Origin: JBHGBB01 sp041946755
GTDB lineage: Bacteria > UBP4 > UBA4092 > JAOAEQ01
Assembly (NCBI GenBank): GCA_041946755.1
Contig: JBHGBB010000189.1
Coordinates: 1 to 7,437 of the forward strand
Reading direction: 5' to 3'
DNA: 7,437 bases
Shown here: one piece after another, positions 1 to 5,213 of the stretch
Position numbering within the stretch: the first letter of the stretch is position 1
Layout of the letters: each line of letters starts with the position of its first letter
Translations under genes and position numbers: made by a program
Notes under the pieces: generated by a model
Database searches by the model: none
Told to the model about the DNA's origin: nothing
Seen by the model: only the letters and a program-made list of their open reading frames with translations

Positions 1-21
1 GACTCAAGACTTAGGACTGCC
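1..21. repeat. Degenerate heptad repeat, GACTNNN x3
   Basis: Three consecutive 7-bp units read GACTCAA, GACTTAG, GACTGCC. The same pattern recurs at 4870-4890 (GACTTCG, GACTTAT, GACTGCA) and as two units at 269-282 (GACTTGA, GACTAGT). Similarity to the 4870 copy continues beyond the heptads: by eye about 32 of 43 bases match between 1-43 and 4870-4912. This looks like a dispersed intergenic repeat. Confidence 0.5.
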
Positions 22-171
22 TTTAAGGTTTCAGATTTGGGATTGATGATTAAAAAAGGCGAATTTCGCGATTTTTGCGGTGGTTTTGAATATGCTCATA
101 GAAAGTATCCGCGCATACTACCGAACAAAGATGCTCAATATCCCAGAGTAAATTATAAAACGGCATCATAA
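1..171 (+). CDS. Short open frame, possible C-terminal remnant of an upstream gene (doubtful)
   Basis: A reading frame is open from the left edge to a TAA at 169-171. Its first internal ATG is at 46, which would give a 41-residue peptide beginning MIKKGEFRDFCGG. I do not recognise the protein. Against it being a gene: bases 1-21 are a degenerate 7-bp repeat that recurs in a non-coding stretch near 4870, and the ATG has only a poor GGGAT-like site 3 bases upstream. It could be the end of a larger gene, a decayed gene tail or chance. Low confidence. Confidence 0.18.
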   Translation, partial: DSRLRTAFKVSDLGLMIKKGEFRDFCGGFEYAHRKYPRILPNKDAQYPRVNYKTAS

Positions 172-191
172 TTAATAACTCATATTGAGCA
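132..191. repeat. 10-bp inverted repeat with 40-bp spacer
   Basis: TGCTCAATAT at 132-141 is exactly complementary to ATATTGAGCA at 182-191. The 40-bp spacer is AT-rich and contains the TAA that ends the short left-edge frame. There is no T tract after the second arm, so this is not an intrinsic terminator. It could be a protein-binding site or a remnant of a mobile-element end. Function unknown. Confidence 0.4.
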
Positions 192-220
192 CTGTTAATT
201 AACTCGGTTTTACTCTCTCT

Positions 221-260
221 TGTCGGATTTTAATGCCATTTGGCGGATTTTAATGCCATT
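221..260. repeat. Tandem 20-bp direct repeat upstream of the EEP gene
   Basis: Two adjacent 20-bp units, 221-240 and 241-260, differ at one base (third position T versus G); the shared core is CGGATTTTAATGCCATT. They end 6 bp before the candidate -35 box of the EEP gene. Two readings fit. One is a pair of activator sites two helical turns apart. The other is a solo end of an IS21-family element, since that family has TG-starting termini with multiple internal direct repeats as transposase sites. No istA or istB gene is present here. Confidence 0.75.
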
Positions 261-266
261 TTGCCC

Positions 267-296
267 TTGACTTGAGACTAGTATTAAATAGATAAT
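267..296 (+). promoter_or_regulatory. Candidate sigma70 promoter of the EEP gene
   Basis: A -35 box TTGACT (267-272, 5/6 to consensus) is followed after 18 bp by GATAAT (291-296, 5/6). Transcription would start near 303, giving a leader of about 43 nt before the ATG at 346. The 20-bp tandem repeat sits immediately upstream, where an activator would bind. The -35 region also coincides with two GACTNNN heptad units (269-282), so the match could partly be repeat-derived. Confidence 0.5.
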
Positions 297-345
297 TTAA
301 AAAGAAATAATAATCAATACTTGTGTAATTTATAAGGAGGTTTAT

Positions 346-1356
346 ATGCCAAATTACTATTCACTTAATCCTAAAGAGGAAGTAGATCGAAGGACTGCAG
401 AAGGATTGCTTCGTCTACAAACAGCTCTCTCAAGTGAGATTCCCGGTAAAACCACTGATGCTACGTTACTACTTGCCTCATGGAATATCAGAGAGTTTGG
501 CGGTACGAAATATGGTGGTCGCGATACAGAATCGTTATTTTACATTGCAGAAATCATTTCTCATTTCGATTTGGTTGCCATCCAGGAAGTTCGCAGCGAT
601 TTGGGACCGCTGGACGACTTGATGAAAATTCTGGGAAAATGGTGGAGTTATCTGGTAACCGATGTTACGATCGGACGCCAGGGAAATGATGAACGATTAT
701 CGTTCTTATTTGATAAGCGAAAGATGTCATTCGGAGGATTAGCCGGCGAGGTTACTTCTGCGATGGTTAAAAAAGACCAATCGCTGACAATACCTTTTGC
801 TTTTGCTCGATCACCATATATCGTTGGCTTCCAAGCCGGCTGGTTCAAATTCAAAATCTGTACCGGTCATTTATATTATGGTGCATCAAAAGCTGATGAC
901 CCGCAACGAGTGGCTGAAATGGAAGAGTTAGTCAAGCTATTAGATAAACAAATAACCGATAAAGACCGATGGGGGCGGAATATTATTCTTTTAGGCGATT
1001 TCAATATCTTTTCGACGGACGATCAAACGTTTAAAAAAATGATTAAAGTATTCAAAACACCACCTAGTATCACCGGAGCGAAAACTAATCAAAATCGGAC
1101 GAAAGCTTTTGACCAAATCGCATTTATTTCACCAGATAATGAAAATCATATTGCTAAGAGTAAAGGTGGCGTATTTGATTATTATCAGTATGTATATCGT
1201 CAACAAGATGCTTCGGTGTATTTGAAAGACAAACAAAAATCATTTGCGGAATGGCGGTCATATAAAATGTCGGATCATCTACCGCTATGGACAGAGATTC
1301 AGGTCGATTTTGCACAAGAATATCTGGTAAGGAAGACTAAGAAACCAACGGAATGA
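346..1356 (+). CDS. Endonuclease/exonuclease/phosphatase (EEP) superfamily hydrolase
   Basis: A 336-residue predicted metal-dependent phosphoester hydrolase of the EEP fold (DNase I, ExoIII and inositol phosphatase relatives). All family motifs are visible in order: SWNIREFG with N47, IQEVRS with Q80-E81, TGHLYYG with H175, GDFNIF with D218 and N220, FDQI with D256, and SDHLPLW with S309-D310-H311. The catalytic site therefore looks intact. There is no signal peptide, so it should act in the cytoplasm. The start is fixed by AAGGAGG at 334-340, five bases before the ATG. The substrate cannot be read from sequence: DNA, RNA or a small phosphodiester are all possible. The next gene, 99 bp downstream on the same strand, encodes a SLATT-like two-transmembrane protein, which suggests a role in a conflict system rather than in DNA repair. 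The fold assignment is firm; the role is inference. Confidence 0.92.
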   Translation: MPNYYSLNPKEEVDRRTAEGLLRLQTALSSEIPGKTTDATLLLASWNIREFGGTKYGGRDTESLFYIAEIISHFDLVAIQEVRSDLGPLDDLMKILGKWWSYLVTDVTIGRQGNDERLSFLFDKRKMSFGGLAGEVTSAMVKKDQSLTIPFAFARSPYIVGFQAGWFKFKICTGHLYYGASKADDPQRVAEMEELVKLLDKQITDKDRWGRNIILLGDFNIFSTDDQTFKKMIKVFKTPPSITGAKTNQNRTKAFDQIAFISPDNENHIAKSKGGVFDYYQYVYRQQDASVYLKDKQKSFAEWRSYKMSDHLPLWTEIQVDFAQEYLVRKTKKPTE

Positions 1357-1413
1357 CAAATCATACGCTTATTAACGATACTCTTTTAATATATTCCACT
1401 CTATTAGCAGATA

Positions 1414-1430
1414 TAAAATAGTATATTTTA
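1414..1430. repeat. AT-only inverted repeat before the SLATT gene
   Basis: TAAAATA (1414-1420), GTA, TATTTTA (1424-1430) form 7-bp complementary arms ending 8 bp before the GGAGGG ribosome site of the next gene. A TATAAA at 1412-1417 overlaps the left arm and could serve as a -10 box, but no convincing -35 lies upstream. It may be an operator or a weak RNA hairpin near the ribosome site. Arms made only of A and T are also common by chance in this AT-rich DNA. Confidence 0.3.
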
Positions 1431-1438
1431 GGATATGC

Positions 1439-1444
1439 GGAGGG
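1439..1444 (+). promoter_or_regulatory. Ribosome binding site that decides the SLATT gene start
   Basis: GGAGGG lies inside the codons that follow an in-frame ATG at 1435, so that ATG cannot use it. The next in-frame ATG is at 1456, 11 bases downstream. An out-of-frame ATG at 1451, better spaced at 6 bases, opens a five-codon frame ending at the TAA 1466-1468 that overlaps the gene start. Confidence 0.6.
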
Positions 1445-1455
1445 TAAATTATGCT

Positions 1456-1956
1456 ATGGACGCAATAAAGTTGCTACAAGAATGGCATAATGGATTAAGA
1501 ATAAATCATATTGCCCATCTCCGAGCAGCTGCAGAATATAAACTTCTTGGCCGGATCTTTGGTTTGCTGGTAACAATGTTTTCAGTGGTAATCGGAACCA
1601 GTATATTCAGTACCCTGGGTTCGTCAGAAAATCTCTTGGTTTTATTGATGGCGGGTAGTATTAGTGTGCTGGCTGCGGTATTGTCAGGGATACAAGGGTT
1701 TCTCAATTATCCGGAGTTGGCGGCAAAACATAAACATGCAGGAGTAAAATATGGGGAATTGCGCCGGCAGATCGAAGAGTTGATTGCGATAGAGAAAGAT
1801 CCGGTTGAACTAGAGAAAACCATGAGGCAAATCCGATTTGATTGGAATGCACTAGATGATGAATCGCCGGAAATATCCCAGAAATTTCATGATCAAGCTA
1901 AAGCGATTGTTGAATTGGATATTTCTAAACCACAACCCATAGCAGATCCTAAATAA
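1456..1956 (+). CDS. SLATT-like two-transmembrane protein (predicted membrane effector)
   Basis: A 166-residue protein with two adjacent hydrophobic helices, about residues 31-54 (LLGRIF...GTSIFSTL) and 59-83 (NLLVLLMAG...IQGFL). They are preceded by a short amphipathic segment containing H..HLRAAAEY and followed by a conserved-looking HKHAGVKYGELRRQIEEL stretch and a charged helical tail. This layout and the GTSIF, SVLAAVLSGIQ, FLNY and H..AG.KYG.LRR motifs match SLATT (SMODS and SLOG-associating 2TM) or related DUF4231 proteins. SLATT domains are predicted to perturb membranes as effectors in nucleotide-signal and other conflict systems. No nucleotide cyclase or SLOG gene is adjacent; the only partner in sight is the EEP hydrolase upstream. 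The longer start at 1435 (173 residues) is less likely because it overlaps the ribosome site. Subfamily not assigned. Confidence 0.85.
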   Translation: MDAIKLLQEWHNGLRINHIAHLRAAAEYKLLGRIFGLLVTMFSVVIGTSIFSTLGSSENLLVLLMAGSISVLAAVLSGIQGFLNYPELAAKHKHAGVKYGELRRQIEELIAIEKDPVELEKTMRQIRFDWNALDDESPEISQKFHDQAKAIVELDISKPQPIADPK

Positions 1957-2164
1957 AATCATTTATTCTGTTCTTCCTTTTGGTATAACCACAACAAGTT
2001 TCGCGCAGGAGTATCCGGTAAATTCTGTTAACCTGGCAGCTGCTAAGAAATTCTTATCGAATCTTCATCTCATTTATCATGTCTTATCATTAAGCAGATC
2101 AATTCACTGCTTTTATTTTCTCCAATTCTTAACGGTATCAAAAATAACCAGTTAGATTTCATAT
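1957..2164. other. Intergenic stretch without a supported gene
   Basis: Between the SLATT stop and the promoter region of the next gene I see no gene on either strand. On the minus strand a frame of about 32 codons (roughly 2062-1963), with no start codon, could be read, but nothing supports it. The only structures are an imperfect palindrome TAAGAA-A-TTCTTA at 2044-2056 and a possible weak terminator at 2092-2114. Confidence 0.5.
2092..2118 (+). terminator. Weak candidate intrinsic terminator after the EEP-SLATT pair
   Basis: AAGCAG (2092-2097) pairs with CTGCTT (2107-2112) across a 9-base loop and runs into TTATTTT. The stem is only 6 bp with three G-C pairs, and it lies 136 bp beyond the SLATT stop, so it is weak. 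It is the only hairpin plus T-rich combination I see between the two gene groups. Confidence 0.3.
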
Positions 2165-2194
2165 TTGCTTGGTTATAAGTATACAGTCTATACT
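2165..2194 (+). promoter_or_regulatory. Candidate promoter with overlapping operator-like palindrome
   Basis: TTGCTT (2165-2170) and TATACT (2189-2194) are 18 bp apart and would start transcription about 45 nt before the ATG at 2246. The -10 box is the right arm of a perfect inverted repeat, AGTATA (2178-2183), cagtc, TATACT. A repressor dimer bound there would block the promoter. The -35 match is only to TTG, so the promoter is moderate; the palindrome is directly visible. Confidence 0.4.
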
Positions 2195-2245
2195 ATTTAA
2201 ACCATTTTTATAGGATTCTGCAATCGGTGAACTATTTAGATTAAT

Positions 2246-3064
2246 ATGGCGATGCATTTAGGGATTTTCTCCTGGTATGGTTATAAACCTCCACTACCAT
2301 TGCGGTTAAAAAAGATTAAAGAAGTAGGGTTCGATTCCACTATGTTATGGTGGGGGAATGAATTGGTTACTAATCAATCGCCCGATGCCGAGATATTGAA
2401 TCTGGCTATCGATCTGGGGCTGATTATCGAAAATATCCATGTCCCATTCGATGAAGCCAACCTTATTTGGTCTACCAATAAAGAAATCCGAAATAAGTTT
2501 ATCGCAAGGCATATCCATTATCTCGAATGCTGCAGTCAGTATCATATCCCAATGATCGTCATGCATATTTCGAAAGGAGTAGATATTAAAGAACCTAATA
2601 ATGCCGGGTTAGATGCGATGCAAGGTATAATAGAAACTGCAGAAAAGACCGGGGTTATAGTTGCTATCGAGAATACCAGAAAACCTAATCTTATCGAAGC
2701 CATCCTTGATACTATCAAGAGCGATTATCTAGGACTATGTTATGATACCTCCCATGGTAAACTCTATGAATCGACTGAATTCGGGTTGTTAAAGAAATAT
2801 CCGGATCGATTAAAATGTCTCCATATCTCGGATAATGATGGTGTTGAAGATCGGCATTGGTGTATTGGAGAAGGGATAATCGATTGGACTCGATTTATCG
2901 GTTGTTTCCCCTATCAGAGATATAAAGGAACTTTAGCGGTTGAAGTATATCCGAAGAATCAAACTGAATTGGAACTAGAACATCTGTATCAGGCTTATAC
3001 CGGAATAAAGGTATTAAGAGACAAAATATACCATAGATATGGCGATTATGAGGTTAAGGTATGA
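2246..3064 (+). CDS. Sugar phosphate isomerase/epimerase-like TIM-barrel protein
   Basis: A 272-residue protein of the xylose isomerase-like TIM-barrel family (the AP endonuclease 2 fold group), of normal length for sugar phosphate isomerases/epimerases. Candidate metal ligands sit where the family has them: E142 in VAIENT, D167 and H170 in CYDTSHG, H193 in CLHISDNDG, H204 and E209 in DRHWCIGEGIIDW, and E233 in LAVEVYP. H65 (IHVPF) and H107 (VMHIS) are further likely active-site residues. It starts MAMHLGIFSWYG, a typical first strand. No good ribosome site precedes 2246; a second in-frame ATG at 2252 has none either. The gene ends in an ATGA overlap with the YdeI-family gene. The substrate cannot be assigned, and no sugar kinase or transporter is nearby. 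Confidence 0.85.
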   Translation: MAMHLGIFSWYGYKPPLPLRLKKIKEVGFDSTMLWWGNELVTNQSPDAEILNLAIDLGLIIENIHVPFDEANLIWSTNKEIRNKFIARHIHYLECCSQYHIPMIVMHISKGVDIKEPNNAGLDAMQGIIETAEKTGVIVAIENTRKPNLIEAILDTIKSDYLGLCYDTSHGKLYESTEFGLLKKYPDRLKCLHISDNDGVEDRHWCIGEGIIDWTRFIGCFPYQRYKGTLAVEVYPKNQTELELEHLYQAYTGIKVLRDKIYHRYGDYEVKV

Positions 3065-3627
3065 ACCAATTATATTTCGCTACTATAAAACAATGGCATC
3101 AATGGCTGGTAGATAACCATGATACTGCGGAATCGGTTTGGCTAGAGTTCCATAAACCGGCTTCATCAAAGAAATCATTGAGTTATTCGGAAGCCTTGGA
3201 TGAAGCGTTATGTTTCGGTTGGATCGATAGCATTATCAAACGGATAGATGATAAGGTCTATCTCCGGAAATTCTCTAGACGGAACCCGAAAAGTAGATGG
3301 TCCCAGGTAAATAAGAATAAAGTCGACCTCTTAATTAAGTCGGGTAGGATGACTGAAGCCGGGTATGCCATTATTCAGATAGCGAAATCCAATGGTTGCT
3401 ATGATAAACCTGAGCAAAGACCGGTAATTACCAAGATACCTCCCGAATTCCAGATAGCGATGGATAAAAACAGTAAGGCGAAACAGTATTTCGATACCTT
3501 AGCTCCGACTTATCGGATGCGGTATATTATGTGGATAGCGACTGCGAAGAAACAGGAAACTAAGGATAAACGAATTATAGAAGCAATTAAGCTCCTATCA
3601 AAACACCGAAATTTAGGCTTAAAATAA
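3061..3627 (+). CDS. YdeI/OmpD-associated family protein
   Basis: A 188-residue protein matching the YdeI/OmpD-associated (OmdA-type) family at full length. Recognisable parts are the N-terminal LYFATIKQWHQWLVDNH, then ESVWLEFHKP, the family core YSEALDEALCFGWIDS (42-57), KFSRRNPKSRWSQVNK (70-85), and the C-terminal RYIMWIATAKKQETKDKRI (154-171). There is no signal peptide or membrane segment. Members are often annotated as bacteriocin-protection or stress-related proteins, but the biochemical function is poorly known. The start ATG overlaps the stop of the isomerase gene (ATGA, 3061-3064), and GAGG at 3050-3053 is a well-placed ribosome site, so the two are translationally coupled. Confidence 0.9.
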   Translation: MNQLYFATIKQWHQWLVDNHDTAESVWLEFHKPASSKKSLSYSEALDEALCFGWIDSIIKRIDDKVYLRKFSRRNPKSRWSQVNKNKVDLLIKSGRMTEAGYAIIQIAKSNGCYDKPEQRPVITKIPPEFQIAMDKNSKAKQYFDTLAPTYRMRYIMWIATAKKQETKDKRIIEAIKLLSKHRNLGLK

Positions 3628-3632
3628 AGAAC

Positions 3633-3653
3633 TTATTTATAAATAATTATAAT
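3633..3653 (+). promoter_or_regulatory. Perfect AT palindrome and consensus -10 box before the unknown gene
   Basis: TTATTTATAAATAA (3633-3646) is a perfect 14-bp palindrome directly followed by a consensus TATAAT (3648-3653). No acceptable -35 lies 16-18 bp upstream, so a promoter here would need an activator or be weak. Transcription would begin near 3660, before the ribosome site at 3677. A separate promoter is plausible in this 61-bp gap. Confidence 0.35.
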
Positions 3654-3676
3654 ATACTCTATCTAAATCTTATTTG

Positions 3677-3683
3677 AAGGAGG
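3677..3683 (+). promoter_or_regulatory. Strong ribosome binding site that decides the start at 3689
   Basis: AAGGAGG is followed by five bases and then ATG at 3689. A TTG at 3674 is in frame upstream but would place the ribosome site inside the coding sequence, so the ATG is the start. Confidence 0.85.
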
Positions 3684-3688
3684 AAAGT

Positions 3689-4330
3689 ATGGCAAGTTAT
3701 ACCGGTATTCATGTAGAGCATTCTGACTTAGAAACAATCACTTCGGCAATACAGCAGTTTGAAAGCAATATCATGAATCGTAAAATACGCAGAATTATTC
3801 CTCTGGAAGTCGATATCCAATCAATACCTTCCAGTAAGATAGGGCTGTTCAACCGCATGTTTTATATAAATCCAGCAGTTGATTCTTGGACTGAAGTAAT
3901 ACCTTCATGCAGTGCATGGAATTTAACCGAGCTAGCGAACTATATTTCTGCACAGCTTAAATGCCGGTGTTTGGTATTGGGTTATCAAACTACAGTCGGT
4001 CAGACATATTACCATGTAAGCGAGAACGGAAAAGCTCGACGTACTCTCTGGTATACAAAAGGAGACCCGGTTCATCAGGATATCGGAGAACGGTTTGATT
4101 TTGAACGGCAATATATTGAAGAGCAAAGAAAATCGTTGACCGCAGATGAATTAGAAGAGCTCGATGAAATGGATGATGCGGTGAAAGAAACTTTTTTCTT
4201 TCCTGATTGCTATCGATTTGCTGAAGGTATCGGTTGCAAATCGTTTTTAGGCAGACCGGGAGAGATAATTTCTGATGGTTCAAAAGGGATATCTATAAAA
4301 TCGATTCCGAAATGGTGGTTTTTGGGATAA
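3689..4330 (+). CDS. Uncharacterised protein, family not recognised
   Basis: A 213-residue soluble protein starting MASYTGIHVEH, with no signal peptide or membrane helix. I do not recognise the family. The middle (about 62-130: SWTEVIPS, LANYISAQLKCRCLVLGYQ, TYYHVSENGKARRTLWY, GERFDFER) reads as an alternating strand-helix-strand domain. The W-T-E-V-x-P start, the helix before a hydrophobic strand and the following Y-x-V-x-x-N-G strand loosely recall small polymorphic-toxin immunity-type domains, but this is only a resemblance. A strongly acidic helix (ADELEELDEMDDA) follows, then an aromatic, cysteine-containing tail ending IPKWWFLG. The DUF2314 gene begins 18 bp downstream and is probably cotranscribed. 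Function unknown. Confidence 0.8.
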   Translation: MASYTGIHVEHSDLETITSAIQQFESNIMNRKIRRIIPLEVDIQSIPSSKIGLFNRMFYINPAVDSWTEVIPSCSAWNLTELANYISAQLKCRCLVLGYQTTVGQTYYHVSENGKARRTLWYTKGDPVHQDIGERFDFERQYIEEQRKSLTADELEELDEMDDAVKETFFFPDCYRFAEGIGCKSFLGRPGEIISDGSKGISIKSIPKWWFLG

Positions 4331-4348
4331 ATCTGACTAAATCTCACT

Positions 4349-4846
4349 ATGATACCTGGTAAACTCTCTATGGCTCGCGTTGCATATATCAGTTTCTTGA
4401 TCATCGGTATTTTAATAATTATCATGGTAGGTTGTTCTAACCAAGATAAGACTATAAGCGTTGCTGATGATGATCAGGAGATGAATAATGCGATTGCCAA
4501 AGCCCGGGAAACCCTCCCGCAATTCTGGCAGCGGTTTGATAATCCTGAATCCGGCGATAGCGATTTCTCAATTAAACTGAGGATTACGGATAAGGATGAG
4601 GTGGAGCATTTCTGGATGACGGATATTGAACGGAAAGACGGGCAGATTTATGGAAAAGTAAGTAATGAGCCGGATACGATTACAAATGTTAAACTCGGTG
4701 ATCGGCTCCAGATTCCAGAAAAAGATATTAGCGATTGGTATTATATGCATAACGGTAAAATGGTCGGCAATTATACTCTCCGGGTTTTATTAAAGCATAT
4801 GTCGGCAAAAGAAGCACAACAGTATAAGAGTTTACTAGCAGACTAA
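4349..4846 (+). CDS. DUF2314 (YegJ-like) family putative lipoprotein
   Basis: A 165-residue protein from this start, or 158 if translation begins at the in-frame ATG at 4370. The N-terminus has basic residues, a hydrophobic stretch (VAYISFLIIGILIIIM) and a lipobox-like MVGC. Acylation would fall at C29 (C22 from the second start), giving a membrane-anchored lipoprotein. The rest matches DUF2314: an AIAKARETLPQFW helix, then DFSIKLRITDKDEVEHFWM, GQIYGKVSNEP, VKLGDRLQIPEKDISDWYY and a final HNGKMVGNYTLRVLL. DUF2314 has no established function. Neither start has a clear ribosome site; 4370 gives the more typical signal peptide. It lies 18 bp after the unknown gene, likely in one transcript. No terminator hairpin is seen after it. 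Confidence 0.82.
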   Translation: MIPGKLSMARVAYISFLIIGILIIIMVGCSNQDKTISVADDDQEMNNAIAKARETLPQFWQRFDNPESGDSDFSIKLRITDKDEVEHFWMTDIERKDGQIYGKVSNEPDTITNVKLGDRLQIPEKDISDWYYMHNGKMVGNYTLRVLLKHMSAKEAQQYKSLLAD

Positions 4847-4869
4847 GATGCAAATAACTTCCAGCTTTG

Positions 4870-4912
4870 GACTTCGGACTTATGACTGCATTTATGATGT
4901 GAGATTTAGTAA
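4870..4912. repeat. Second copy of the left-edge dispersed repeat
   Basis: It begins GACTTCG, GACTTAT, GACTGCA and continues TTTATGATGTGAGATTT. It aligns without gaps to bases 1-43 with about 32 identities in 43 by hand count. The two copies bracket the six complete genes of the window in direct orientation. Confidence 0.5.
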
Positions 4913-4914
4913 AC

Positions 4915-4942
4915 CTATCTTCTATCTTCTTACTTCTGGCTT
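4915..4942. repeat. Degenerate 7-bp pyrimidine repeat, four units
   Basis: Units read CTATCTT, CTATCTT, CTTACTT, CTGGCTT. The first two are identical and the others drift. The period matches the other heptad arrays of the window. Confidence 0.55.
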
Positions 4943-5026
4943 TTTTCCCTTTTTATCTTCTTTGATTTCGTAAGGTTTTATGCCTTTTTTCTGTCTTATT
5001 ATATATAGAGAGTGTGTTCTTAGATT

Positions 5027-5047
5027 CTAGCTACTAGCTACTATCTA
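5027..5047. repeat. 7-bp tandem repeat, three units
   Basis: CTAGCTA, CTAGCTA, CTATCTA: two identical units and one with a single change. It ends 19 bp before the -35 box of the STAND gene promoter. It may be a slippage-prone array or simple repeat; no function can be read from it. Confidence 0.65.
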
Positions 5048-5066
5048 CTGTTTTTACCAGAGAGCC

Positions 5067-5095
5067 TTGACAACAAATACAAGAACCATTATAAT
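5067..5095 (+). promoter_or_regulatory. Perfect consensus sigma70 promoter of the nuclease-STAND gene
   Basis: TTGACA (5067-5072), a 17-bp spacer and TATAAT (5090-5095) match the sigma70 consensus at all twelve positions with optimal spacing. Transcription would start near 5102, leaving a leader of about 112 nt before the ATG at 5214. Such a strong promoter in front of a potentially toxic sensor-nuclease suggests that control is exerted after transcription initiation. Confidence 0.75.
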
Positions 5096-5131
5096 ATGAT
5101 GACCTTAAAGGGGTGCGTAAGGATAGTTCAA

Positions 5132-5187
5132 ATGTATTAATGACAGTTAGCATAATCTCTTTATTTATATCCCTTATGTTGCAATAA
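5132..5187 (+). CDS. Possible leader minigenes in the STAND gene 5' region (doubtful)
   Basis: AAGGA at 5119-5123 stands eight bases before ATG TAT TAA (5132-5140), a two-codon frame. Its stop overlaps the ATG at 5140 as TAATG. That second frame encodes the 15-residue hydrophobic peptide MTVSIISLFISLMLQ and stops at 5187, 26 bases before the STAND start. The layout would suit reinitiation or a translated leader, but frames this short arise easily by chance. Confidence 0.2.
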
Positions 5188-5213
5188 TTCCTAGCCTAAT
5201 TTAATAATCATTT

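Larger units (their letters stand above)
4847..5066. other. Gene-free stretch rich in heptad repeats and pyrimidine tracts
   Basis: No gene is supported on either strand. It holds a diverged copy of the left-edge repeat (4870-4912), a pyrimidine-rich tract with 7-bp periodicity (4915-4942) running into T and C tracts to about 4971, and a 7-bp tandem repeat at 5027-5047. None of the T tracts follows a convincing hairpin. Confidence 0.6.

Noticed and set aside
648..854. Minus-strand open frames inside the EEP gene and similar frames within other genes
   Set aside because: They lie antisense to genes with strong domain motifs and show no family features of their own.
1952..1967. AATAAA-atca-TTTATT hairpin at the SLATT stop codon as a terminator
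   Set aside because: The stem is only A-T pairs and no T tract follows the second arm, so it would not work as an intrinsic terminator.
1963..2062. Minus-strand open stretch of about 32 codons, with no start codon, between the SLATT and isomerase genes
   Set aside because: It is short, has no ATG, GTG or TTG start with a ribosome site, and no family resemblance; a chance frame or old remnant is more likely.
3674..3688. Upstream TTG start giving five extra residues to the unknown protein
   Set aside because: It would place the excellent AAGGAGG site inside the coding sequence, while the ATG at 3689 is ideally spaced from it.
4936..4971. T and C tracts after the DUF2314 gene as a terminator
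   Set aside because: No G-C rich stem precedes the tracts; the region looks like a low-complexity pyrimidine and heptad repeat.
1..5047. Heptad and 20-bp repeats as a CRISPR array
   Set aside because: Units are contiguous with no unique spacers, only two to four copies each, and there are no cas genes.
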